Below, piece after piece: positions 1 through 8,660 of a stretch of DNA of 64,000 nt. Under the pieces are notes generated by a model. It was not told where the DNA came from. It made no database searches and was given only the letters and a program-made list of their open reading frames with translations. The first letter of the stretch is position 1, and each line of letters begins with the position of its first letter. The position numbers were made by a program, and so were the translations under genes. The DNA comes from CBDBCK01 sp965203345 (GTDB lineage: Bacteria; Chloroflexota; Dehalococcoidia; Lucifugimonadales; Lucifugimonadaceae). The stretch spans positions 248,001-312,000 of the forward strand of contig CBDBCK010000027.1 of assembly GCA_965203345.1 (NCBI GenBank), in the 5' to 3' direction.

Positions 1-773
1 ACTCCCATGCCAAGCAATGCCGTCTGAGTATCGGGTCCGCAGTTCACGACTGGAGTGTTTGGATTGAGTCCAGTTTTTTGTGCCACAGTTCGCGTGATTA
101 AGCCGGCTGGTGCAGGGCTGTTCTTAAGTAGAGGTGCGTCGAAAACTTTGAGACCCAACTCGCAGGGAGGATAGACAATTTCACCCGTGTTAGGGTGTAC
201 CAGTCCGGCTTCTGAAGCCAGTGTTCGATTCAAGGTCAGATCGCCCGTTAGTTTGAAAGATAGCCAATCAGATATACCCGCAACATACGTTGTTTTGTCA
301 AGAATGCTTGGAATATTTTCCTTGAACCATAGCAATTTTGGCCAAATCGACAGAATATCCGGCCGACCGCAGGCCGGATTATTCCTTGGGCTATTCCAAG
401 TGTCTGCAAGAACTTTAGCTTGAAACACTGATCTAGCGTCTCTGTTTGGGATTATGCTCAAGGTTTCTTGTGAACTGCTCATAAGTACAAGCCCGAATCT
501 TTGGCTTGAGACGCCCAGTCCTCGTATTTCTTGCGGTTTTATTGCAGCTAAGTACAGAGCTTTTGCTATGGTTTTCAGGACGGTTTGCCAACACTTCTGC
601 GGAGGCAATTCCCAAGCGGTATCGGGGCCGTCTTCTGGCTTGTAAAAGGGGATAGGTTCTCTGGCGGATTGACACGGAGCCCCTGAAGCTAGGCCAATCG
701 TTGCGCGTACTGCGCTGGTTCCGAAATCTATTGCAAGATATGGACCAGAATTGTTCAGCAGAGTTTTTACCAT
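1..773 (-). CDS. FGGY-family carbohydrate kinase (xylulokinase-like), C-terminus outside window
   Basis: This is the N-terminal part of a sugar kinase that would phosphorylate a pentose, polyol or related sugar with ATP. About 257 codons are present and the frame is open at the window edge. The N-terminal phosphate-binding signature AIDFGTSAVRATIG lies at residues 14-27, followed by GLGVSSQRFGLV and later VVNCGPDTQTALLGMG, all typical of the FGGY family. The ATG overlaps the end of the upstream 2-hydroxyacid dehydrogenase gene by 7 bp, so the two are probably co-translated. The substrate cannot be read from the sequence. FGGY kinases of about 500 residues are usual, so roughly half the gene is missing. 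Confidence 0.85.
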   Translation of the reverse strand, partial: MVKTLLNNSGPYLAIDFGTSAVRATIGLASGAPCQSAREPIPFYKPEDGPDTAWELPPQKCWQTVLKTIAKALYLAAIKPQEIRGLGVSSQRFGLVLMSSSQETLSIIPNRDARSVFQAKVLADTWNSPRNNPACGRPDILSIWPKLLWFKENIPSILDKTTYVAGISDWLSFKLTGDLTLNRTLASEAGLVHPNTGEIVYPPCELGLKVFDAPLLKNSPAPAGLITRTVAQKTGLNPNTPVVNCGPDTQTALLGMG

Positions 774-1753
774 GCTTCAGGGTTGACCATATTGAAGGGT
801 TTTTTATTTTGTTTGAAACGCAGTAAATCTTCCGTCATCATAGTACTGTGTCGCTGTATGACTTCAAAGGTTGCTCCGCCTACATGGGGGGTAAGAGAGA
901 CGTTTTTGAGTTTTAGAAAGAGGGAAGAAGGTTCAAGTGGATGAGAACCGAAGGTATCAATGCCGGCCGAGATTTTCCCGGCGCGCAGGGCTTTTATAAG
1001 AGCGGCCTCGTCTACTAGATCAGCGGATGCCGTGTTTACCAACACCCCTCCTGCGCGCATGTAGCTTATTCGCTCAGCCGTCATTATCACCCCCGCGTTT
1101 GGAGGAGCATGCAGAGTTATGAAGTCCGATTTCGATACTAGATAGTCAAGTTCAACATGCACCCCTCCGACTGCTTCCAAGGTGTCATGAGAGACGAAGG
1201 GGTCATGTGCTAGGGTCTTCATACCGAAAGCTTTAGATAGGTTAAGGGTTTTCATACCGATAGCTCCAAGGCCCACTATGCCTACAGTCCGTCCGTACAG
1301 TTCTATCCCTCTCATAGACCGGTATGCTTCTATTGGAGATGTCCATTCCTTGTTTCGTATGAAGTTATCCGCTTCAACGATCCTCCGGGCCGCAGATAGC
1401 ATCAGACCTAGAGTCAGTTCGGCTACTGCTTGGGCATTGCGTCCGGGTGTATTGACCACCACTATACCCTTTTCTGTAGCTGCTTTGACATCAACATGAG
1501 ACACAGAGGAACGGCACACACCGACAAAAAGAATGTTTGGGGCTGTTTCAAAAGTTTCTCGAAAAAGGAAGTCTGCTTCTATGACTATAGCGTCAAACTT
1601 ATCTTTCACCAGTCGTTCTCCGAGTTCAATCGGGTCTTGAAGTGAACCTGTTTTGTCCCAAGGTTCGTAGACAATTTCCGAGTCTTTTTTGAGCTGTGCT
1701 AGAGACTCCGGATTGAAAGGAGCAAGGATCAGAATACGTTTTACAATTGGCAA
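767..1753 (-). CDS. D-isomer-specific 2-hydroxyacid dehydrogenase family protein with substituted catalytic residues
   Basis: This 328-residue protein belongs to the phosphoglycerate/lactate/glyoxylate dehydrogenase family, normally NAD(P)-dependent 2-oxoacid reductases. The Rossmann motif GIVGLGAIG is at residues 158-166 and the catalytic histidine is at 290 in TPHVGGAT. The family's catalytic arginine (pattern NxxRGxxVDE) is replaced: the sequence reads NTASADLVDE at 240-249, with Ser243 in its place. The usual Glu of DVFxxEP is His271 in DTFGSHP. Activity as a normal dehydrogenase is therefore doubtful. It sits 1 bp after hpnE and overlaps the sugar kinase gene, suggesting one transcript. 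Family assignment is firm; function is not known. Confidence 0.85.
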   Translation of the reverse strand: MPIVKRILILAPFNPESLAQLKKDSEIVYEPWDKTGSLQDPIELGERLVKDKFDAIVIEADFLFRETFETAPNILFVGVCRSSVSHVDVKAATEKGIVVVNTPGRNAQAVAELTLGLMLSAARRIVEADNFIRNKEWTSPIEAYRSMRGIELYGRTVGIVGLGAIGMKTLNLSKAFGMKTLAHDPFVSHDTLEAVGGVHVELDYLVSKSDFITLHAPPNAGVIMTAERISYMRAGGVLVNTASADLVDEAALIKALRAGKISAGIDTFGSHPLEPSSLFLKLKNVSLTPHVGGATFEVIQRHSTMMTEDLLRFKQNKKPFNMVNPEAW

Positions 1754-1754
1754 G

Positions 1755-3110
1755 TTAGTTTTGCATCCATTCTAGAGCGGCCTCTGCCGCCAGATTGCCG
1801 CTTCGCGCTGCTCCTTCCATCGTGGCAGGCCAGCCCGTTGAAGTCCAATCTCCGGCAAGAAAAAGACCTTCTACGGGAGTTTTCTGCGGCAGCCGTCCCT
1901 GATTAGATCCTGGAATCCAACGAAAGGTTGCCTGCGGGGTCTTTATAACCAGAGTTCGAATGACTTCCGACCCCGAGCTCTCCGGAAAGAGTTTCTGTAA
2001 TTCTTTTACAAAAAAGTCCGATATCTCGGCTTTGGAAGCTTCTTTCCATTTTTGAGCTCCACTGATAGATATCAAGATGTGTCTGCCGTCTTCTTTACCG
2101 TGCAAAGCGTCAACGTTGAATATCCACTGTCCCTCGCCCGATAAGGAAGCCATAAACGGAAGCGAGGTTATTGGACGGCTGTACCAGATGTGTACTGCAA
2201 CGATAGGGCCAGCTTCCAGAGTTGAAACTCTCTTGAAAAAGTCGGACACCGCCAGCTTTTCGGGTAATATATCAGTTAGGCACCACGCAGGGACCGCGGA
2301 TATGATGCAACTGGCATATACATTGTTACCTCTTGTTGTTTCCAGGTATGGGAGGCTTCCAGATAAGTTTACCTTTTTCACCTTCACATCTGTGAGAACT
2401 TCCCCCCCCCTATCACATATAAAGTTACACGCGGCATCTTGCACAAGCTCAGAAAGCCCGACTTTCGAAAATCCTATCGCTGCATTGCTGGGCGGCCCCA
2501 AGACAGCGGTTTGGAAGAGCATTATCCCTGCTTGAGCACTTGCGTCTTCTACATGATCGTTTAGCGCTGCTAAGGTAAGAAGATCCCAAAACAATCGTAT
2601 TGTTTCTTCGGTTTGACCTCGCTTTTTCAACCATTGTTTGAACGTTTCGGAGGATGCTTCCTCTGATGAATCGCCGGTAAAGCGCATTGCTAGAAGACCG
2701 TACAGTGTCCGGATCTTCCCTAGGAGCGACATGTGTTTGTAACGAGTTAAAGCTCCGAGGTTTGCGAGATTTCCAGGGAGATGTACTGCTTTCAGATTGG
2801 ATATTGATCCATTCAGAGCAAGCGGTATACTTAAACCTTTCTGTATCGTGAGTTTGTCAGCCACGCCGATAGTGCTCAGCAGTTCAAGGTACTGAGTACA
2901 GGCACCTACGACTACATGCTGACCATTGTCCACATGTTCGCCCGACACATCATCGACGAACGAGAAAGCGCGCCCTCCCAGAAAAGGGCGTTTTTCCAGA
3001 AGTATGGGTTTCACACCGTTTTTTGCCAAATTGACAGCTGCTGCAATGCCTGCCAATCCACCTCCGACTACTGCAATTGTCCTATGCTTTGGAATACTCA
3101 GATCATTCAT
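1755..3110 (-). CDS. hpnE: hydroxysqualene dehydroxylase HpnE
   Basis: This is an FAD-dependent amine-oxidase-fold enzyme of 451 residues. In the HpnCDE pathway HpnE reduces hydroxysqualene to squalene. The dinucleotide-binding motif VVGGGLAGIAAA is at residues 14-25, followed by the acidic loop LLEKRPFLGGRAFS. The C-terminal flavin motif GLFLAGDWTSTGWPATMEGA is also clear. Its start overlaps hpnD by 8 bp, and hpnC lies just upstream. This is the standard hpnC-hpnD-hpnE order of the alternative squalene route, and it separates the gene from generic phytoene desaturases, which it otherwise resembles. Confidence 0.92.
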   Translation of the reverse strand: MNDLSIPKHRTIAVVGGGLAGIAAAVNLAKNGVKPILLEKRPFLGGRAFSFVDDVSGEHVDNGQHVVVGACTQYLELLSTIGVADKLTIQKGLSIPLALNGSISNLKAVHLPGNLANLGALTRYKHMSLLGKIRTLYGLLAMRFTGDSSEEASSETFKQWLKKRGQTEETIRLFWDLLTLAALNDHVEDASAQAGIMLFQTAVLGPPSNAAIGFSKVGLSELVQDAACNFICDRGGEVLTDVKVKKVNLSGSLPYLETTRGNNVYASCIISAVPAWCLTDILPEKLAVSDFFKRVSTLEAGPIVAVHIWYSRPITSLPFMASLSGEGQWIFNVDALHGKEDGRHILISISGAQKWKEASKAEISDFFVKELQKLFPESSGSEVIRTLVIKTPQATFRWIPGSNQGRLPQKTPVEGLFLAGDWTSTGWPATMEGAARSGNLAAEAALEWMQN

Positions 3111-4008
3111 TCCGGTTTCTCAGCATAACCAGGTACCCTTTTATAAGAAACTGAACTGCCAACATCGTCTTACTTACACGGGTTAACTCAACCTTCTTTG
3201 TAAGAGAATCGAACCCGGTTTTTTCTATCTGTTTCAATAAAGCCTTGTAGGTTTGCACCATTGCTTCTGGGCAGAGGCGAGGACGAGCGTCTAATAACGG
3301 CATAAGTTGTGAACCTCTTTGCAAAGTTTCGTAGGCGCGTCTCACTTGGAAGCAAGTAAGCTCTCTGGTGTTACGAGTCGCTTTTTTGTCCAGTATATCT
3401 TCTTCAGAACATTTGAATTCCTCAAGTTCCTTCAAAGGGATGTAGATCCTTCCCAGAGAGGCGTCCTCTCCCATGTCCCGCGCTATGTTTGTCAGTTGCA
3501 TGCCTACACCTAAAGTCGAAGCATACTGAAGAGCTTGAGGGTCTTCATATCCGAATACCTCGGTACAAACGAGTCCCACTGCCCCTGCAACTCTACGACA
3601 ATAGACTAGTAGATCTTCAAACAGTTCGTACCTTGAATGGATCGTATCCATACGACAACCTTTTATAATCTCCTCCAAGGGTTCCAGTGGAATGTTAAAT
3701 CGATGCGAAGTATGTTCAAGAGCTTTCCAAATACCGTTTGTAGGGTTTCCTGAGTAAGCATCTCTCAAATCTGCTTCTATTTTGTCCAGTATATCTGTAG
3801 AACGTTCCGTATCTAACCCGCTGTCCGCTGCGTCGTCACATATCCTACAGAATGCATAAATGACGTATATGGAGCGACGTTTTTCGGGAGAAAGGATGCG
3901 GAACGAGTTGTAAAAATTAGTGGATGCGTTCTTAGTTATAACGGCACAAGCTCTGTAACCTTCATCTTGATCAACATTGCCAGCCTGAAGCACTTTGGTC
4001 AGGTTCAT
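3103..4008 (-). CDS. hpnD: presqualene diphosphate synthase HpnD
   Basis: This 301-residue trans-isoprenyl diphosphate synthase of the squalene/phytoene synthase fold joins two farnesyl diphosphates to presqualene diphosphate. The first Asp-rich motif DDAAD is at residues 58-62. The second lies in QLTNIARDMGEDASLGRIY, matching the squalene/phytoene synthase signature. It sits 6 bp after hpnC and overlaps hpnE. HpnC and HpnD are paralogues of the same fold. This copy is assigned HpnD from its position and its DMGEDASLGRIYIP motif. Confidence 0.9.
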   Translation of the reverse strand: MNLTKVLQAGNVDQDEGYRACAVITKNASTNFYNSFRILSPEKRRSIYVIYAFCRICDDAADSGLDTERSTDILDKIEADLRDAYSGNPTNGIWKALEHTSHRFNIPLEPLEEIIKGCRMDTIHSRYELFEDLLVYCRRVAGAVGLVCTEVFGYEDPQALQYASTLGVGMQLTNIARDMGEDASLGRIYIPLKELEEFKCSEEDILDKKATRNTRELTCFQVRRAYETLQRGSQLMPLLDARPRLCPEAMVQTYKALLKQIEKTGFDSLTKKVELTRVSKTMLAVQFLIKGYLVMLRNRNE

Positions 4009-4014
4009 CTTGTA

Positions 4015-4953
4015 TCAGGAGGGTGCACTCGTTGCAAATGCACTGTACGGTAACGGGGTGACGCCGGCCAGTGAACGGAAAGCTGCGACAGCAAACATCT
4101 TCATAAACTTAAACTTTGACGTGGTAGGCCTTTTAGACAGCACATCGTAATCTATTCTTTCTATACTTTTGAGGGTTTCCAATCCACCCCAGGTGAAAAG
4201 CGCCAGATCTACTCCCAGTCCACGGGGCACGTTCTTCAGCAATCTGCTCCCTTCTATGAACATCTCACGCGTTCTGCTTACTTCAAACTGCATTAGGCGT
4301 TTAAAACCGTCGGTTACTTCACCGGTCGCGATGTGCTCTTCTTTCACGCCGTATCTTTCCATATCCTCGAGAGGTAGATATATCCTTCCCTTATCGTAGT
4401 CACGCTTGACGTCTTGCCAGAAGTTCGTTAATTGCAGAGCTGTGCATGTGGCATCTGAAAGAGAAAAATTTTCCTTTTTGGCACAGCCGAATATGTAGAG
4501 CACGATATGCCCTACGGGGTTTGCGGAGTAGGTGCAGTAATCCTTTAAGGTGTCAAGATTCTCATGACGCGTGATCCTTTGATCTCTATGATTCGCCTCT
4601 ATAATCCTTTGGAAAGGTTCTTTGGGTATTTTAAATGTGCTTATGGTGTGTTGCAAGGCTATAAAGAAGGGATGTGATGGTGTTGCTCCTACCTTGTACG
4701 CTAGTTCCAATTGTTCTTCCCATGCCGTTAGGAGAGATTTTCTGTCGCCGTATGCTTCGTCTCCCAAGTCATCAGTTCCTCGGCAGAAGGCGTATGTAGA
4801 GTAAAAATGTGGCCTTAGCTTTTTAGGGAGTAGGAGCGTTGCAATAGGGAAATTTTCGTAGTGGGAATGAGCGAGACGTTCACAGCTTTGAAGCGCCTCC
4901 TCAAGGGGAATGTTCCAAAACTTTTGGACTTCTTGTCCGGTACGGTTACGCAT
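4015..4953 (-). CDS. hpnC: hydroxysqualene synthase HpnC
   Basis: This is a 312-residue squalene/phytoene synthase-fold protein. In the HpnCDE route HpnC converts presqualene diphosphate to hydroxysqualene. The first metal-binding motif DDLGDEA is at residues 61-67 and the second is in LTNFWQDVKRDYDKGRIYLP. The WQDVxRDxxxGRIYLP form is typical of HpnC rather than HpnD. It lies 22 bp after the YjbQ-family gene and 6 bp before hpnD. Confidence 0.9.
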   Translation of the reverse strand: MRNRTGQEVQKFWNIPLEEALQSCERLAHSHYENFPIATLLLPKKLRPHFYSTYAFCRGTDDLGDEAYGDRKSLLTAWEEQLELAYKVGATPSHPFFIALQHTISTFKIPKEPFQRIIEANHRDQRITRHENLDTLKDYCTYSANPVGHIVLYIFGCAKKENFSLSDATCTALQLTNFWQDVKRDYDKGRIYLPLEDMERYGVKEEHIATGEVTDGFKRLMQFEVSRTREMFIEGSRLLKNVPRGLGVDLALFTWGGLETLKSIERIDYDVLSKRPTTSKFKFMKMFAVAAFRSLAGVTPLPYSAFATSAPS

Positions 4954-4975
4954 ACCTGGGTTGGGTCACATCCTA

Positions 4976-5521
4976 CTAGATGCCGCGCACCTGCACACAA
5001 ACGTTTCTTGGCTTAGGTTCGTCCAGTTCAACCATGAATATAGACTGAAATTCCCCGAGCAACATCTTACCGTTGAATATGGGTACGGTTTCGCTTGCGC
5101 CTAGAACCGCATGCTGACAATGGGAATGACCGTTTGGGCACTCACCTTCGTGCATGTTTACCGTTCTGACGGGAAAGTCGTTGTGTCTGTAGTAATTGTC
5201 TTTAGGTGCCCATCTATCAAGTGAGCAAACTAAATCTCTAAGAAGCAGAGGCTCATGCTCGTTGATGATTATTGCGGCTGTGGTGTGCATACTGTAGATT
5301 AGCACACTACCGTGCTTTATCTTTGATGTGGCAATTACTTTTTTAACAGCTTCCGTGATATTCAAGAACTCCGGTGCATCCTTCGCCGCCATCTCCAAAA
5401 GCTGGGTATGCAATTTGCTTTCCCCTGATGAACTTCCACCCGGCGATTGGTTATTGAGAAACTTTACTTCCGCGTTGATGGGCGCGTCTGCACTGTTATT
5501 CTTTGAATTCAAAGTAAGCAA
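4976..5521 (-). CDS. YjbQ/UPF0047 family protein inside the hopanoid operon
   Basis: This 181-residue protein has a C-terminal YjbQ domain. YjbQ proteins (about 135 residues) have been linked to a secondary thiamine-phosphate synthase activity; their physiological role is not settled. The diagnostic motifs are SMHTTAAIIINEHEP and the His-rich NGHSHCQHAVLG, followed by GEFQSIFMVELDEPKPR. About 40 residues at the N-terminus are extra and low in complexity (Asn/Ser/Gly), so the true start might lie inside. The gene is between shc and hpnC on the same strand. A role in hopanoid synthesis is not known and should not be assumed. Confidence 0.85.
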   Translation of the reverse strand: MLTLNSKNNSADAPINAEVKFLNNQSPGGSSSGESKLHTQLLEMAAKDAPEFLNITEAVKKVIATSKIKHGSVLIYSMHTTAAIIINEHEPLLLRDLVCSLDRWAPKDNYYRHNDFPVRTVNMHEGECPNGHSHCQHAVLGASETVPIFNGKMLLGEFQSIFMVELDEPKPRNVCVQVRGI

Positions 5522-5562
5522 TCTTGTTTACCCCCATTACTGGTTATTTGACTGCTTAGCTA

Positions 5563-7617
5563 CTATATAGATGAGCAGTACCTCCCGAGAGCGAGCAACG
5601 GCCAATAAATACGGTACATATGGTATTTAATCATGAACCCCGTTGGCAATTCCTCCGGCCTAAGTTCTTTCGCTGAAGCTTTCGTTTTTTTAAACACCCT
5701 GTCTCCTATGCCATATCCAGGGAAGCCTGTCGCAGTGTATTGAAGTTCATTCCATGTCCCGTCTTCAGTTTGTGTTGCAAGCAAATAGTTTATACCTTTT
5801 CTGACACAATTGGTGTTCGCTCTGTTGGCCGATATCAGCGCAATTAGTGCCCAAGCAGTCTGAGATGCAGAGCTCTCCCCCTTTCCTCTAAGAGCAGGGT
5901 TGGCGTAAGATGCTGGTGTTTCTCCCCAGCCTCCATCAAGATTTTGGTATGTTTCTATCCAGTCGGAGGCCTTTTTTATACGTGGATCGGCCATATCCCA
6001 GCCTATCGCCGCGAGTGCAGGTAACACTGCTGCTGTTCCATAAATATAATTTATACCCCATCGTCCAAACCAGGGCCCATCCTCTTCTTGTTCTTTCCAT
6101 ATGTATTGAATGGCCTTCTTTATGTTTTCGGTGAACCGTTCTTGTACTCCTAAAATGCCTAACGCCTCAATTATATGAGCTGTTACGTCAACGCTTGGAG
6201 GATCTATAGTCTCACCGAAATCGAAAAAAGGCAGACGCGTGACGATTTGGGAGGTGTTGTCCTTATCAAAGGATCCCCATCCGCCGTTTTTACTCTGCAT
6301 ACCGATTATCCACGTTAAGCCTTTTTCTATCGACCTATATTTTATATTTTGGTCTGATGAGTCGCAACGTGCTAAAGCAAGAATTATCTCTGCAGCATCA
6401 TCAGTGTCGGGGTAAAGATCGTTCTCAAACTCAAAAGCCCATCCCCCAGGTTCTACATCGGGAGCTTTTATCTGCCAATCCCCAGGTTTCTCAATCTGTT
6501 GGTTTATAAGCCAGTCAGAGGCGCGCACTGCTGAAGGGTGTGAAGCGGGCGTGCCGGACTCTCTTAAAGCGTTTAGTGTGAGACAGGTATCCCAGACTGG
6601 AGAGACGCACGCCTGGAGTCTCCAAGTGTCTTTCTCTTCCACACCGAAGCTTTCAAAACCATCTAATCCACGCCGTATCACAGAGGAATCTGTAGAATAT
6701 CCTAGTGCTTTCAGGGCAATAAGCGAATAGACCCAGGGAGGCTGTATACCACCCCACGAACCGTCGGCTTCCTGGTGCTCAAGTATCCACTTCTCAACGG
6801 CATTCTTGGCTATGTTACGGAAAGGGTTGAAGGGTATCATTCTTTCGGCAGTTCTGAGCAGCTTATCAGCGGCATACAGCATACGTTCCCATCCTCCGCC
6901 TGAAGGAGGAGAGAGAGAAAAGGTTGCCTTATCTTTTCCGTTTACGTACAGCTCGTCTATTGAATAGTTTGGGTCAAGCGGCCACTCCGGATGTTCGGAC
7001 AGTATTATAGTCATTGGTACCACTGTAGCTCTGGTCCAGCTGGCGAAAGAGTATATATTCACGGGCAGCTTATTAGGCAGAAGAACCAATTCAGGAGGCA
7101 AATAAGGCACTCCTTCCCATTTCCATTGTCCGAGCATGGCGAGCCATATTTTGGTAAAGACGCGGGTTTTTTCTACCCCCCCTTTGGACAGAATAAACCG
7201 CTTGGCTCTCTGAATAAATTCCGAATTTGGATCAGCCCCTGTCATCTTCAAGGCAGTATAGCATTCTATTGAAGTGCTCAAATCCCCGTCTCCGCCGTAA
7301 TACATTGGCCAGCCACCCGTCGGCAGTTGTTTTGAAACTATATGCGCAACGATTTTCTTTAGCCGTTCTGGCCGATTCTTGCCTAGTATGTGAAGCAACA
7401 TCACGTATTCCGCTTCCATAGAGCTGTTTGATTCAAGTTCTCCCCACCAGTAACCTTCGGAATGCTGGTGGTTCAGCAGATACGCCGTAGCTCTTTTGAT
7501 AGCTTCTTCTACAGAATATGCTCGCTTGATTTTCTGCACGATATCATTGTTTCTTACTGCAGGAGGGTCTGTCTTGACAGCATGAGGTTTTAAAGTCGAT
7601 GTACTTGTCATAGTCAT
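5563..7617 (-). CDS. shc: squalene-hopene cyclase
   Basis: This is a monotopic membrane-associated class II terpene cyclase that protonates squalene and cyclises it to hopene/hopanol. The chosen ATG forms a 4-bp ATGA overlap with the end of hpnA and has GAGGGG about 11 nt upstream, giving 684 residues. An in-frame start 29 codons earlier would overlap hpnA by 91 bp and is less likely. The catalytic acid motif DTDDAA is at about residues 404-409 (DxDDTA in the family). Several QW repeats are visible, for example QEADGSWGG, SKNGGWGSFD and NLDGGWGE. Length matches bacterial cyclases (630-720 residues). Confidence 0.95.
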   Translation of the reverse strand: MTMTSTSTLKPHAVKTDPPAVRNNDIVQKIKRAYSVEEAIKRATAYLLNHQHSEGYWWGELESNSSMEAEYVMLLHILGKNRPERLKKIVAHIVSKQLPTGGWPMYYGGDGDLSTSIECYTALKMTGADPNSEFIQRAKRFILSKGGVEKTRVFTKIWLAMLGQWKWEGVPYLPPELVLLPNKLPVNIYSFASWTRATVVPMTIILSEHPEWPLDPNYSIDELYVNGKDKATFSLSPPSGGGWERMLYAADKLLRTAERMIPFNPFRNIAKNAVEKWILEHQEADGSWGGIQPPWVYSLIALKALGYSTDSSVIRRGLDGFESFGVEEKDTWRLQACVSPVWDTCLTLNALRESGTPASHPSAVRASDWLINQQIEKPGDWQIKAPDVEPGGWAFEFENDLYPDTDDAAEIILALARCDSSDQNIKYRSIEKGLTWIIGMQSKNGGWGSFDKDNTSQIVTRLPFFDFGETIDPPSVDVTAHIIEALGILGVQERFTENIKKAIQYIWKEQEEDGPWFGRWGINYIYGTAAVLPALAAIGWDMADPRIKKASDWIETYQNLDGGWGETPASYANPALRGKGESSASQTAWALIALISANRANTNCVRKGINYLLATQTEDGTWNELQYTATGFPGYGIGDRVFKKTKASAKELRPEELPTGFMIKYHMYRIYWPLLALGRYCSSI

Positions 7618-8660
7618 CGTCTTGCGTATCCCCTCTTTTTTACCAGTGTCGGAAGTGTTGGATCTTTGGGCTTGTATGTTGTCTTTATCTTTTTTGAGAA
7701 CCATTCAGCGGATTGTGCTAGAGCTATATGGCCGGGCACGGGAGCGTAGCCGAGGTGCCGCTTGGCTTTTGAAAAGTCAGAATACATAGGGTGCTTAGCG
7801 ACTCTCAGAGCGTCCAAAGTTAAAGCAGGTTCCCTTTTCATAATATGACCGCGCAGTTTCTCATCTGTAAAAGCCGCGGCAAAAGCCAAGGGGAAAGGGA
7901 TCTTTACCGGATAGCAGGTGAGGCCGGTAGACTCAGATAGCGATCTGTATATTTCTTTTAAGGACATATTTTCGCTGCCAAGTATATACCGTTCTCCATT
8001 CTTACCCTTTTCAAACGCGGCCAAATGCCCTTTCGCCACGTCACTCACGGAGCATACGTTTATGCCTGAAGCTACATAGCCGGGAAACATATTCCGGAGA
8101 AAGTGAATCACTATCCTGCCTGTAGGAGTAGGGCGTATATCCCATGGACCGAAAGGAGCCGTAGGGTTAGTTACTACTATGTCTACAGAGGTCTTGAATG
8201 ATAGTATAACTTGTTCCGCCATGAGCTTAGATTTCTTATAGTGACTTGGCAGTTCGGAAGGAGCCGCCAAGCTGGTCTCTGTAACCAGCTTATGCTTGCC
8301 AGGCCATCTGAAAGTGGCTACAGTACTTGTGAATACTATACGAGGGATACCTGCGGAAATAGCGGCTTCAGCGACGTTTTCTGTTCCGTCTACGTTAACT
8401 GCGTAAACTTCCTTGGGATCCGGAGTCCAGTAGGAGTAAAGGGCAGCTGCGTGGAATATGCCGTCGCATCCAGTGGCAGCTCTTTTCAATGTTTCCTTAT
8501 TCCTCACGTTACCTTCTACTCTCTCTACATTGCGTCCTTCAAGCGGAGCTAGGCTTGATGAAGGGCGGACGAATGCCCTGACTTGATGCCCTGAATCGTG
8601 AAGGAGTCTGGCTATTGCTCCTCCTATGAATCCACTTGCGCCTGTAACCAGAAACTTCAC
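7614..8660 (-). CDS. hpnA: hopanoid-associated sugar epimerase HpnA
   Basis: This is a 348-residue extended short-chain dehydrogenase/reductase. The nucleotide-binding motif TGASGFIGG is at residues 6-14, the catalytic Ser is in FTSTVATF at about 112, and the YKKSK pair is Tyr141/Lys145. HpnA-type epimerases occur in hopanoid clusters. Their exact substrate is not established, and a role in modifying the side chain is inferred. It overlaps hpnG by 4 bp upstream and shc by 4 bp downstream, so the three are translationally coupled. Confidence 0.88.
   Translation of the reverse strand: MKFLVTGASGFIGGAIARLLHDSGHQVRAFVRPSSSLAPLEGRNVERVEGNVRNKETLKRAATGCDGIFHAAALYSYWTPDPKEVYAVNVDGTENVAEAAISAGIPRIVFTSTVATFRWPGKHKLVTETSLAAPSELPSHYKKSKLMAEQVILSFKTSVDIVVTNPTAPFGPWDIRPTPTGRIVIHFLRNMFPGYVASGINVCSVSDVAKGHLAAFEKGKNGERYILGSENMSLKEIYRSLSESTGLTCYPVKIPFPLAFAAAFTDEKLRGHIMKREPALTLDALRVAKHPMYSDFSKAKRHLGYAPVPGHIALAQSAEWFSKKIKTTYKPKDPTLPTLVKKRGYARR

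Noticed and set aside
7617..7704. Earlier start for squalene-hopene cyclase
   Set aside because: The extra 29 residues lie wholly within hpnA and lack similarity; the ATGA overlap with a ribosome site is better.
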